Assembly (NCBI RefSeq): GCF_015330165.1
Contig: NZ_JADDXT010000002.1
Location: 4,862,024 to 4,926,023, forward strand
DNA from: Zobellia roscoffensis
GTDB taxonomy: Bacteria > Bacteroidota > Bacteroidia > Flavobacteriales > Flavobacteriaceae
Length of the DNA stretch: 64,000 nt
Reading direction: 5' to 3'
The notes under the pieces were generated by a model. The model was not told where the DNA came from. It worked only from the letters and a program-made list of their open reading frames with translations, and ran no database searches. Position numbers and translations under genes: made by a program. Shown one piece after another: positions 45,723-54,422 of this stretch (positions within the stretch are counted from its first letter, which is position 1; every line of letters starts with the position of its first letter).

Positions 45723-46790
45723 TTATAAAAAAGATGTTATAAATGATTTTATTTTTTCTGGTGATAGCACTTCTAATTCTAGAATATAGCTCCTACTTTC
45801 GTTCGGAGATAAAAAAATAAGACTATTTTCTTCCCTTGCCTTTTTCTGGCCTATAGGTGGATTGGTCGCTGGCTCCAAGGCCGCTACGTATTCATTTTTG
45901 CCCCAATGTTGCCAATTGATCAACCAAGGCAATTGCTTTTTTGGAAACTGGAGCTTTACCCCCAAGTTCAGCTTTTCATTGTAAACTCCACATTCACAAT
46001 TTCCGGAAGCATCAGCTTCTATATCAATAAAAGCGACATCCTCTCCTGTGCCCGAATGTGCATCCATGGGTGCTGGGCACTTACGAAAATTACGGCCCTC
46101 TTTGAATATTTTTTGTTCTGAATCCGGTGTTGGAGATTTCCAATCTCCTTTCCAAAGTAAATCGGTTCCTTCATCTATCAAGGGCCAACCAAAATTTACA
46201 TGATACAAAAGCATGTGTGGTGCCTTTTGATTACCTCGGTTTACAACCTCATCCTGTATCGTTATTTTTGTTTCTCCCAATGTACCAGAAATAGTCCTTT
46301 TTAATTCCAAATTTGGTCCAAAAACCTGAGTCTCGCGAATGATTCCGGTGATACTCATATCCATTTTTCCCACAACTGGGTCAGGTTGAATAATAGATAC
46401 TATTTCTGCAGGGGTATTGCTGACAAGGCCATGAAGCCCTCTTTTTCCATTTTCATCGTCTTCCGGTCCTCCCACGTGAGACAATCCACAGGTTGTTAAA
46501 AGTCCCCCTCCAAAATTGCGTATCCACCCCATTCCTTTATCAGAAAACCGATTGGCAGGAACAACACCCGTCTGACTTAACCACGCCAAACTATGCGCAT
46601 TGTAAAAAGTATCAGCAATATCCATTGCTCGATCTATGACCACCTTATACCTAAGACCTGTTCCCGTATTTATCCAAGCGATACGTGTACCGCGACCTAA
46701 CCCATTATCCAGGACAGAGATTTCAATACCGCCAACCTGAGCGGCATTGCCTATCTTATCTTTTCCCCTATGTACTTTATTAACTGACAT
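45723..46790 (-). CDS. DUF4432-family aldose-1-epimerase-like protein
   Basis: A 355-residue protein of the galactose-mutarotase-like superfamily. It has GRGTRIAWINTGTGLRYKVVIDRAMDIADTFYNAHSLAWLS near the N-terminus, GGGLLTTCGLSHVGGPEDDENGKRGLHG, and the superfamily core HMLLYHVNFGWPLID. DUF4432 proteins are usually coded with sugar dehydrogenases or isomerases and are thought to act on the anomeric form of unusual sugars; the exact role is not established. It begins 9 bp after the cytochrome-like gene and has no signal peptide. Confidence 0.82.
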   Translation of the reverse strand: MSVNKVHRGKDKIGNAAQVGGIEISVLDNGLGRGTRIAWINTGTGLRYKVVIDRAMDIADTFYNAHSLAWLSQTGVVPANRFSDKGMGWIRNFGGGLLTTCGLSHVGGPEDDENGKRGLHGLVSNTPAEIVSIIQPDPVVGKMDMSITGIIRETQVFGPNLELKRTISGTLGETKITIQDEVVNRGNQKAPHMLLYHVNFGWPLIDEGTDLLWKGDWKSPTPDSEQKIFKEGRNFRKCPAPMDAHSGTGEDVAFIDIEADASGNCECGVYNEKLNLGVKLQFPKKQLPWLINWQHWGKNEYVAALEPATNPPIGQKKAREENSLIFLSPNESRSYILELEVLSPEKIKSFITSFL

Positions 46791-46799
46791 GGATTGATT

Positions 46800-49490
46800 C
46801 TATTCTTTTGTAAAAAGTTCGTTTTCAGCATTACCCCCAGAAATAAGGTATGCCAATAAATCTTTTACCTCATCATCACTCAGGCGATTAATCGTCCCTG
46901 GTGGCATCAATGAAACCGAAGACATCTTCATATTAATAACTTCACTTTTAGGAATTGTCCGAATAATATCCGGAGCATACGGGTTTTGAGAAACTTTGTA
47001 TTCTTCTCCCTCTTCACTTATCAACCTGCCAACAATAGAATTTCCATCATTTAATGAAAATACAGTCGTATTATATTGGTCCGATATTACATCACTAGGA
47101 TCTATGATAGCCATAAGAATATCTTCCGGTGAGAACCGTGTTCCAATCTGAGACAGCTCTGGACCAATATTCTGACCTTCACCACCCATACTATGACAAG
47201 TGATGCAATTGGTAGCTAAAAACATGTTTCGGCCTATTTCATAATTTCTTCCACTTAAACCATCAGCCAACAAAGGTTCAATATCTATTTCTTCCCATCT
47301 TTTACCGGGGCCTTTTGGCTGAATAGCATTAGAGACCAATGAATTCCCAGATTTACTAAGTAAAGAATCTCCGGACATTTGATTGTAAAATTCTTTTTTA
47401 TTTTCAGCCACATGAGTCAAAGCCTTTTTCCTAGCTTTATCTATAAATCCTATATAACTGCGACCTGCCTTATAAGAGAAAGCTTTGTAAAACCATTGGA
47501 AATATCGCTCCCTCAATTCTGGTGTCCAGCCTGTAGTTGCATCCTGTAAAACCAATCCGTAATATGTATGCTGCGCTAAAGGCATATTTTTTAGCGTTTC
47601 GGCTATATCCATCCCATACTGTGGGTTTCTCAAAATAAGGTCGGCTGCTTCAGTAGCCGTGTTAGCCATAACGGAGGCATTTTCTCCTTCTTCAGATTCC
47701 AATAAAGCTAATGTTTTTGACACTACGGAAGAGTCATCTACATAAACTAATGTCTTACTCAATAATTGATTCAGCACATCAGTATCGGTTGGATAATGAT
47801 TAGAAAGATAATTACTGATTTGCTTTTTTACATTCGCTTTTGGTTCTCCAAAACGAGACAATGTAAGTTCAATAGCACGAACTAAATCTACCTGATCTTG
47901 CTCCGAAAGACTTACGTAATCTATGTTTACCAAAGAGTTTATGATTCGGTCTTGCTGACTTTTATCTCCCTGTCTTGCCAAAGCAACAGCCGCATGAATT
48001 TTACGAACAGCATTGGTTTCTGAAAACACTTTTTCTTGCCAAGTGCTTACGGGTTGATGTTCTACGGCAATACGAGCTGCATATTGAATAAAGCGATCTT
48101 TACTATTTAAATAAGGCCAAGCGAAAGCTACAGCTTCATCTTGTGGCTCGCCATGAAAGGTTTCAAGTTTTTTGCGAATTTTGTTCTCTTCCGTCAGTCC
48201 TAATTCTGCCACAGAAGCTTTTAAGTTTTCTTGGTCACTGTAGTATACACGATACAAGTCCGATTCTAATCTGCGCCCTCCCGTCATAAAATACATAGCA
48301 CCATCCGGGCCTATAACCCCATCTGTTAGCGGAAGTGGAATTCCCGATAAAAACTCCTCCTTTTTACCAACATAAGACGAACCATTTGCTTTCATTTCAA
48401 TGGCATAAATAATTCCAAAACTCCAGTCAAAAGCGAATATGCTATGTTGATATTTTTCAGGGAACTTAGCTCCTTTTCCGCTCAAAACATTTGTTGGTGA
48501 ACCCTGACCAATATTTAGTACCGGAGGTAAATTATCAGGATAGGCAGCGGACCATTTTCCATTACCCGTACGCCATCCAAATTCGGCACCACTTGTCACA
48601 TGACATATGCGAGTTGGGCGATACCAAGGCATTCCTAAATCCCACTCCATATCGGAATCATACACGAACATATCACCCAGTTCATTAAAATCCAAATCAA
48701 AGGGGTTTCTAAATCCTGAAGCTACAAGCTCCCAGTTTTTTCCTTCAGGATCAAGATTAGCAACCCAACCACCTGGTGCTCCACGGTCATTAGCATGACC
48801 ACGAGGGTCTTTAATTTGTGGAAAAAGATTATCATCCTTCCAATTATTAGGAAGGCGGTATCCGTCCATTTCGGGTAAATCTGTATGGTTTCCGGCAATC
48901 ACGTAAAGCGACTTCTCGTCAGGAGAAAGAACTATGCTATGAGGACCATGTTCGCCTGCCCCGTTCAGCTTTTTCAGAAGTGTTATTTTATCATACTGAT
49001 CATCATTATCCGTATCCTGTAAGCGGTATAGACCGCTAGTTTTCTCAAAATCATCACTTCCTCTATGGTTTACCATTACATAAAGACTATTGAAAGCATA
49101 CAGCAAACCTTGGGCATAACCCATCTGTATAACAGAATCCGCTACTTGCATTCCTGTTTGAATTTTAAGCTTTTCAATTTTTGGTGTAAGGTTGTCCGCT
49201 CCTATAGCTGTAACTTCCATTCTATACAGAGCACCATATTGGTCAGATGTAATCAACCTTCCCTTATTATCGAAAGTCATGGCTACCCAAGACCCCATTT
49301 CATTATCTCCGGGACTGTACAAATGTTCCGCACTAAAACCAGACTGGAGTTTCAGCTTTGCTATTTTAGGATTATCGGATTCAACCGATTCATTTGTATT
49401 TTTTTTATCCGAAGTACAAGAGATTGCAAAAATCAAAACACCAGAAAGAAGAAGAAAAAACTGATTGATCCTCAATAATTTTATAGTCAT
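46800..49490 (-). CDS. PVC-type dehydrogenase lipoprotein: beta-propeller, HEAT-like region, cytochrome c
   Basis: An 896-residue lipoprotein (lipobox IFAISC). The N-terminal half is a six-bladed propeller like soluble quinoprotein sugar dehydrogenases (AMTFDNKGRLITSDQYGALYRM, LVASGFRNPFDLDFNELGDMFVYDSD, PLPLTDGVIGPDGAMYFMTGG). A helical repeat region of about 300 residues follows, then a C-terminal heme-binding domain with C762-I-T-C765-H766 and IGTRFSPEDILMAIIDPS. The set matches the putative membrane-bound dehydrogenases of Planctomycetes type. It should oxidise a sugar or alcohol at the periplasmic face and pass electrons to the cytochrome c centre. It leads the operon, with 9 bp to the next gene; the 282 bp upstream (49491-49772) must contain the promoter and holds an 8-bp inverted repeat at 49507-49545. 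Confidence 0.85.
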   Translation of the reverse strand: MTIKLLRINQFFLLLSGVLIFAISCTSDKKNTNESVESDNPKIAKLKLQSGFSAEHLYSPGDNEMGSWVAMTFDNKGRLITSDQYGALYRMEVTAIGADNLTPKIEKLKIQTGMQVADSVIQMGYAQGLLYAFNSLYVMVNHRGSDDFEKTSGLYRLQDTDNDDQYDKITLLKKLNGAGEHGPHSIVLSPDEKSLYVIAGNHTDLPEMDGYRLPNNWKDDNLFPQIKDPRGHANDRGAPGGWVANLDPEGKNWELVASGFRNPFDLDFNELGDMFVYDSDMEWDLGMPWYRPTRICHVTSGAEFGWRTGNGKWSAAYPDNLPPVLNIGQGSPTNVLSGKGAKFPEKYQHSIFAFDWSFGIIYAIEMKANGSSYVGKKEEFLSGIPLPLTDGVIGPDGAMYFMTGGRRLESDLYRVYYSDQENLKASVAELGLTEENKIRKKLETFHGEPQDEAVAFAWPYLNSKDRFIQYAARIAVEHQPVSTWQEKVFSETNAVRKIHAAVALARQGDKSQQDRIINSLVNIDYVSLSEQDQVDLVRAIELTLSRFGEPKANVKKQISNYLSNHYPTDTDVLNQLLSKTLVYVDDSSVVSKTLALLESEEGENASVMANTATEAADLILRNPQYGMDIAETLKNMPLAQHTYYGLVLQDATTGWTPELRERYFQWFYKAFSYKAGRSYIGFIDKARKKALTHVAENKKEFYNQMSGDSLLSKSGNSLVSNAIQPKGPGKRWEEIDIEPLLADGLSGRNYEIGRNMFLATNCITCHSMGGEGQNIGPELSQIGTRFSPEDILMAIIDPSDVISDQYNTTVFSLNDGNSIVGRLISEEGEEYKVSQNPYAPDIIRTIPKSEVINMKMSSVSLMPPGTINRLSDDEVKDLLAYLISGGNAENELFTKE

Positions 49491-49772
49491 TTTTAGTTTT
49501 GTTTAAAATAGGATAGAAGTTCATTAAAAACCCGATAATCCTATTATGTTGAGTTGGCTGTCTTAAAAACACGTCTATAGGCTTACGGCTATTTCATGTT
49601 TCTAAGTCTTTAAAACTAATGAAGCATTTTTTCTTTACTATCCTGTAGTGTACTGCCCAATTTGGATTATAAATGGAATATTGCACTTATAAAACTGAGT
49701 GTCATGGAAATAAGTGAAAAATTATAAAATCAGAGGATATATAAAGTGGTAAGTATAAAAGTAAATACAATT

Positions 49773-50600
49773 TTATTTACTCAAGTCTTTCCAATTTATA
49801 AGAGTAATATTCCTCTCATCCAAAATTGACCTACACTCTTGACTCGTAAAATAGTCAAAATCGATTTGCCTCCATTCAGAACCAAAATTTGGATGATTAA
49901 TAGTAATAGCTTTCATTTCTGCATCATCAAAGGCTGGGTGAATTAATATGAGATTAACACCATCAACCAGATTATCAAAAACACTGGTGTAATACTCCTT
50001 TAATTTTCCTTCCTTAAAATAATCAAAGTTTCCATAATGTGTTTTGTCTATTACCAAGTCTTCTTCACTAAGATTCTGGTTGCAATCCAACCCAACCATT
50101 TCCATAAGCTCCCTATTCAATAAAACCGGGAGGTTATATATTTTCCCTAAGTCTTTATACACATCAAATAAGTCTTCCCTTGCCCCAAGACTATACATAT
50201 GCGAATCAATATGACTCGGATTAATCCCAAACCTCAACCCTCTCTCTATTTGAGCTACAAGTTCCTTTTTAACTTCAGACGCCACAGCATGTTCCCTTAG
50301 TAAATCTCGATTTCTATAAAAATATCCGTTTTCACCCACCAAACTCGAAACTTCCGAAACTGGCAAAACCGGCCCAAATTTGTATTTTTCCCATTCACAA
50401 GTTAATGTAAGGTGAATTCCATAATCGTAAAATGGATTTTCTCTAGCAAATTCTGCCATCTCATAAAACCAAGGACAATTGACCATAATACTGCATGAGT
50501 TAACAATACCTTTTTTTAGGGCCTCCATTGTTGCTCTATTTTCAGAATGACACAGGCCGGCATCATCAGCATGAATAATTAGATGTTTGCTCTTTTTCAT
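49773..50600 (-). CDS. YdjC/ChbG-family carbohydrate deacetylase-like protein
   Basis: A 275-residue cytoplasmic protein. The YdjC fold opens with IIHADDAGLCHSENRA, containing the metal-site Asp-Asp, and continues with IHLTLTCEWEKYKFGPVL and NPSHIDSHMY, which bears the other His ligands. ChbG in E. coli removes acetyl from chitin disaccharide. Bacteroidota have many paralogues with other or unknown carbohydrate substrates. It has no signal peptide and no chitin-related neighbours. It is divergent from the AraC regulator of the anhydrogalactose block, with a 282-bp region between them that contains a palindrome at 50698-50710, so it may be co-regulated. Confidence 0.85.
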   Translation of the reverse strand: MKKSKHLIIHADDAGLCHSENRATMEALKKGIVNSCSIMVNCPWFYEMAEFARENPFYDYGIHLTLTCEWEKYKFGPVLPVSEVSSLVGENGYFYRNRDLLREHAVASEVKKELVAQIERGLRFGINPSHIDSHMYSLGAREDLFDVYKDLGKIYNLPVLLNRELMEMVGLDCNQNLSEEDLVIDKTHYGNFDYFKEGKLKEYYTSVFDNLVDGVNLILIHPAFDDAEMKAITINHPNFGSEWRQIDFDYFTSQECRSILDERNITLINWKDLSK

Positions 50601-50697
50601 AATGAATAATTATAAAGGAATAGGGATATAAATAGAATGAAGATTTTAGAGTAACTAAGCAGAAATTTAAGAAAAGAATATCAGCTAACATTTATCA

Positions 50698-50710
50698 TAT
50701 CAAATTGATA
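50698..50710. promoter_or_regulatory. Palindrome TATCAAATTGATA in the divergent promoter region
   Basis: A perfect 13-bp palindrome with 6-bp arms lies about 100 bp ahead of the YdjC start and 170 bp ahead of the AraC start. It may be an operator shared by the two divergent genes. AT-rich sequence makes chance occurrence possible. Confidence 0.3.
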
Positions 50711-50757
50711 AAACTAGCGTAACACACCTACACTATTCTATCTCCAAAAATTAATAA

Positions 50758-50789
50758 TTGATATTATTTCAGGTAATTTTATATCTTTA
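50758..50789 (+). promoter_or_regulatory. Candidate promoter of the AraC regulator gene
   Basis: TTG at 50758-50760 is followed after 21 bp by TATCTTTA (50782-50789), which matches seven of eight positions of the flavobacterial -7 box TAnnTTTG. The transcript would start near 50796 and have an 87-base leader. Predicted from motif and spacing only. Confidence 0.4.
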
Positions 50790-50882
50790 TAGGAATCTTA
50801 TCTTGACAAAACAACGAATATCTAAATTTTTAAAGTCGAAACGTGCACTTGAAAAATCTGGATAATAAAATTGAAAGAGACT

Positions 50883-51767
50883 ATGAAGCTGACGTACAAA
50901 CAAACCGAAAAACGCCCTGAAAATTCATTTTTAGCGAGACAAGATAGATTACCATGTATTGAACAGAATTGGCATTTCCATAAAGAGCTTGAACTTATTT
51001 ACTTCATTAAAAGTACGGGAACGCGCTACGTTGGTAATTCTATAGGAAGCTTTGAACCCGGAGAACTTTATCTTATTGGAAGTAATATTCCCCATCTATT
51101 CAGAAACCATAAAGAGTATTACAACGACCAGCAGGAAACTGAAGCTGTGAACCTCATTGTCATAAAGTTTGAACCTCACTTTTTAGGGAGCGACTTTCTA
51201 GACCTTACCGAATCAAAAAGATTAAAAAGTCTTATGCAACGGGCAGATAGAGGAATCAAATTTTCAGAATCTGCAACGTATATGGTTCATAATCTTATAT
51301 CCGGACTAGTTGGCGACCAAGGCCTTTCCAGCATTGTAGGGCTTTTGAAAATTCTAGATACCTTATCTATTAGTGAAAATTATGAGTTACTATGTTCTGA
51401 GGTAATTGCAAATACCTATAATAGTAACGAGAAAGATAGAATGCGTAAAATCATAAATTTCTTGACTGAAAATTTTGAGAAGAAAATAGAATTAGAACAG
51501 ATTGCTTCTATTGCACACATGACCCCAAATGCTTTTTGTAGATACTTTAAAAAGAAAACAAGAAAATCATTTACACAATACTTAAATGAAATTCGTTTAC
51601 GAAATGCATGCAAGCTGCTAATTGAGGGCGAAATGCAAATCTCAACCGTTTGCTACCAATCAGGTTTTAATACCCTCACTAATTTTAATAGACAATTTAA
51701 GGCCCTTATGGATATTACTCCAACCGAATACATGCAAAAATACAATGAGAAAAAAGAGCTGGTGTAA
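50883..51767 (+). CDS. AraC-family transcriptional regulator of the anhydrogalactose/carrageenan locus
   Basis: About 294 residues from the ATG at 50883; the frame also opens at a TTG (50871) that is less likely. The N-terminal cupin-type sensing domain includes IEQNWHFHKELELIYFI and GSFEPGELYLIGSNIPHLFRN. The C-terminal AraC double helix-turn-helix (about 190-290) has IELEQIASIAHMTPNAFCRYFKKKTRKSF and the second-helix block ISTVCYQSGFNTLTNFNRQFK. By position it should sense a carrageenan- or anhydrogalactose-derived sugar and activate the following genes, as the AraC-type activator does in the Zobellia carrageenan regulon. It is followed by a 162-bp gap. Confidence 0.85.
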   Translation: MKLTYKQTEKRPENSFLARQDRLPCIEQNWHFHKELELIYFIKSTGTRYVGNSIGSFEPGELYLIGSNIPHLFRNHKEYYNDQQETEAVNLIVIKFEPHFLGSDFLDLTESKRLKSLMQRADRGIKFSESATYMVHNLISGLVGDQGLSSIVGLLKILDTLSISENYELLCSEVIANTYNSNEKDRMRKIINFLTENFEKKIELEQIASIAHMTPNAFCRYFKKKTRKSFTQYLNEIRLRNACKLLIEGEMQISTVCYQSGFNTLTNFNRQFKALMDITPTEYMQKYNEKKELV

Positions 51768-51929
51768 CCTGAATTTAAAATCTCTTACACAACCAAGTTA
51801 CTTGTAATACTGCCTCCAAGGTTACAATAGTGCCAATACTGGTTAATGTACGCTTTTATGCGAGCCTAGATTTCCATTATTTTTGTTTGAATAGCTTATT
51901 GTACACCGACCTAACTTAAACTTCACCAC

Positions 51930-53231
51930 GTGACCAGCCTTCTGTTCTTACTTCTCTGTATTGTATTGCTCATTGTGGCTGTAACAGTTTTTAAAGTACA
52001 CCCCATACCCGCGCTATTAATATCTGGTCTTATTTTAGGACTAACCACCGGCAGTTCTGTAGAACTCGTTACGGAAAGTTTATTAAGTGGTTTTGGGAAT
52101 ACCTTAAAGTGGATAGGTCTCATTATTCTTTTTGGTACTTTATTAGGTGAAATACTTGCACAAACCGGAGGTGCTGATGTTATAGCTAATACAATTATCA
52201 ACTTATTCGGCACAAAGTACCTCCCATTGAGTATGGCTATTATTGGTTTTTTAATAGGTATACCTGTTTTTATGGATGTCGCTTATTTAACGCTACTACC
52301 CACTATATTCGTTCTCTCAAAAAAATCAGGTCATTCCGTTTTAACACTCGGACTTTCTTTAGCTATTAGCCTTACGGTTGCCCATGCGCTCATACCGCCT
52401 ACCCCTGGGCCTCTGGCGGTAGCGGCTATTCTTGAAATTAATATAGGTGATATGATTCCGGTGAATATTGTGGTTGCTTTAGCCGCTATAGCCGGAGGTT
52501 TACTGTGGATTAGATGGAATAAGAAAAACCTCAGCTTAAATTTACCAGAGCCTACTATTGATACGGTATCGCAAATAAAAGAATTGAAAGGTTTTAAAAA
52601 GATTTTGCCTTTTGCGGCATTGTTGGTTCCTCTTTTCCTAATGTCCATAGGCACTATTTTCCCTTCAGAAAATGGTTTTATCGAGTTTATAAAAAATCCT
52701 GTATGGGCACTGCTCATAGGTGTACTTTTTGCCCTGCCATTATTACCTACAAAAGACTTTTCTACCCGTTTGAATACATTTTTCAAGACATCTGGCGAGA
52801 AATCGGCTATCGTAATTCTAATCACCGGTACAGGAGGTGCATTTGGACAAGTAATAAAAGACACGGAAATAGTAGGCTCCATGTTTTCAGATGTAGGAGA
52901 TATTGCTGCTATGGGCATCGTTATTCCTTTTATGCTGAGCTTCCTTTTTACTACGGTTACTGGCTCCATTACGGTATCACTCATCACTACCGCATCTATT
53001 GTTGCCCCATTAGTCTCAAACGGAACTCTACATCCAACCTTTACCGCTGCGGCAATTGGAGCGGGTTCTTTAGGTATTATCCATGTAAACAGTAGTTTCT
53101 TTTGGTTATTTAAAGAAGTACACGATGTATCCGTATCTCGCCTATTAAAATCTTTTAGTCTACTATCCGGGGTTGTTGCTCTTAGTGGAGGGCTCCTTGT
53201 GTTGGCTTTATATTACATAACACAACTCTAA
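51930..53231 (+). CDS. GntP-family (gluconate-type) H+ symporter
   Basis: A 433-residue inner-membrane permease with about 12 hydrophobic segments. Family motifs are VHPIPALLISGLILGLTTG, GIPVFMDVAYLTLLPT, and the HALIPPTPGPLAVAAIL block. GntP proteins import gluconate, 2-keto-3-deoxy-gluconate or related sugar acids with protons. The only possible start is GTG at 51930: there is an in-frame stop at 51912-51914 and no ATG before the first membrane segment. As part of this locus it probably carries an aldonate such as 3,6-anhydro-galactonate or 2-keto-3-deoxy-galactonate; this is inference. The gap to the RhaT-like gene is 147 bp. Confidence 0.88.
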   Translation: MTSLLFLLLCIVLLIVAVTVFKVHPIPALLISGLILGLTTGSSVELVTESLLSGFGNTLKWIGLIILFGTLLGEILAQTGGADVIANTIINLFGTKYLPLSMAIIGFLIGIPVFMDVAYLTLLPTIFVLSKKSGHSVLTLGLSLAISLTVAHALIPPTPGPLAVAAILEINIGDMIPVNIVVALAAIAGGLLWIRWNKKNLSLNLPEPTIDTVSQIKELKGFKKILPFAALLVPLFLMSIGTIFPSENGFIEFIKNPVWALLIGVLFALPLLPTKDFSTRLNTFFKTSGEKSAIVILITGTGGAFGQVIKDTEIVGSMFSDVGDIAAMGIVIPFMLSFLFTTVTGSITVSLITTASIVAPLVSNGTLHPTFTAAAIGAGSLGIIHVNSSFFWLFKEVHDVSVSRLLKSFSLLSGVVALSGGLLVLALYYITQL

Positions 53232-53378
53232 CCCCAAATCAACTCGGATAAAATAATGTTACTCTAAGGTAAAATTCGAGAATCCCACTGTATCATATTC
53301 AATTTTCTTTGTATCACAAGAGGATATGAATACATCTACACCTCACTATCTGAACATCAATAAAACAAATCAACATAC

Positions 53379-54386
53379 ATGGATACTTATCTACTGGCTA
53401 TTGTTTTAATAGTATTCGCTAGTTTCTTTCAGGGAACTTTTGGATTAGGAATGAAACATATAGCACCTCTAAAATGGGAAGCTTGGTGGATTGTTCACAC
53501 GTTTACAGCAATGATTTTATTTCCTTTAATCTGGGCGCTCATTGTCATTCCAAATCTCTTTGAAATCATTTCACAAGCAGAGAGCAACACCTTATTCCTA
53601 GCTGCCTTTTATGGTTTTTTATGGGGAATTGGAGGTATTCTTTTTGGGGTTAGCGTTGAAAAGACTGGCATATCAATCACCTATGGAATTGTTATGGGGC
53701 TTGCGGCTTCGGTAGGTTCTATTATTCCGCTTTTTCAGATTGAAGGAGCATTTGAACAACCTTCATTTCCTATTATAATGATTGGAGTTGCCCTTCTTTT
53801 AGTGGGCGTCGCCATTACTGCAATTGCAGGTGTTCAGAGAGACAAATTACACAGTAACTCTACCACAACAACAAAATCTATAAAAATTGGTGTTTTAATA
53901 GCTGTAGCTTCGGGAGTTTTATCTGCCTTTTTAAACGTAGGCTTTTCTAATGCCGCTCCGGTCGCAGCAATTGCTGTAAACGAGTATGGGGTAGATGCCA
54001 AAGATGCTAGTTTAGCCTCGTGGGTAGTTGTTCTTTTAGGTGCTTTTGCCATGAATGGAGGATACGCTCTTTACCTTTTTATAAAGAACAAATCATGGGA
54101 TGCCTTTACTATTCCCAACAAAGGCAAAGCTTTAAAATGGGCTGTTGTAGCCGGTATTTTCTGGTTCGCGGCACTTGGTGTTTATGGTCAAGGAGCTGCA
54201 CTTATGGGAAACTTAGGCCCAGTTGTAGGCTGGCCCATACTTTTAGGACTAGCTTTAATTATTAGTAATATTTGGGGCTATCGTGAAGGTGAATGGAAAA
54301 ATGCAGCAAAACCCTTTAAAATTTTATTGGGCGGCTTAGCCGTACTGATTATTGCTATTTGTATTTTAGGATACGCCAATTATTAA
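53379..54386 (+). CDS. RhaT-family sugar/H+ symporter
   Basis: A 335-residue membrane protein with about 10 hydrophobic segments. The drug/metabolite-type RhaT fold is shown by FQGTFGLGMKHIAPLKWEAWWIVHTF near 18-43, GFLWGIGGILFGVSVEKTGISITYGIVMGL near 88-110, and PVVGWPILLGLALIISNIWGYREGEW at the end. RhaT imports L-rhamnose with a proton in E. coli. Here, between a sugar-acid permease and the 3,6-anhydro-galactonate cycloisomerase, it likely imports a different monosaccharide, with 3,6-anhydro-galactose the best guess. It is separated from the cycloisomerase gene by only 36 bp, so the genes are probably one operon. Confidence 0.88.
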   Translation: MDTYLLAIVLIVFASFFQGTFGLGMKHIAPLKWEAWWIVHTFTAMILFPLIWALIVIPNLFEIISQAESNTLFLAAFYGFLWGIGGILFGVSVEKTGISITYGIVMGLAASVGSIIPLFQIEGAFEQPSFPIIMIGVALLLVGVAITAIAGVQRDKLHSNSTTTTKSIKIGVLIAVASGVLSAFLNVGFSNAAPVAAIAVNEYGVDAKDASLASWVVVLLGAFAMNGGYALYLFIKNKSWDAFTIPNKGKALKWAVVAGIFWFAALGVYGQGAALMGNLGPVVGWPILLGLALIISNIWGYREGEWKNAAKPFKILLGGLAVLIIAICILGYANY

Positions 54387-54422
54387 ACCGACCATTTCTT
54401 TAAACTATAAGCACAATAAACT

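Noticed and set aside
51791..51825. Short direct repeat of a GTTAC word ahead of the GntP-type gene
   Set aside because: Five conserved bases at a 24-bp period in AT-rich DNA are too weak to call an operator.
52331..52987. 218-codon open frame antisense to the GntP-type permease
   Set aside because: It mirrors the codon pattern of a membrane-protein gene with intact family motifs on the other strand; a shadow frame.
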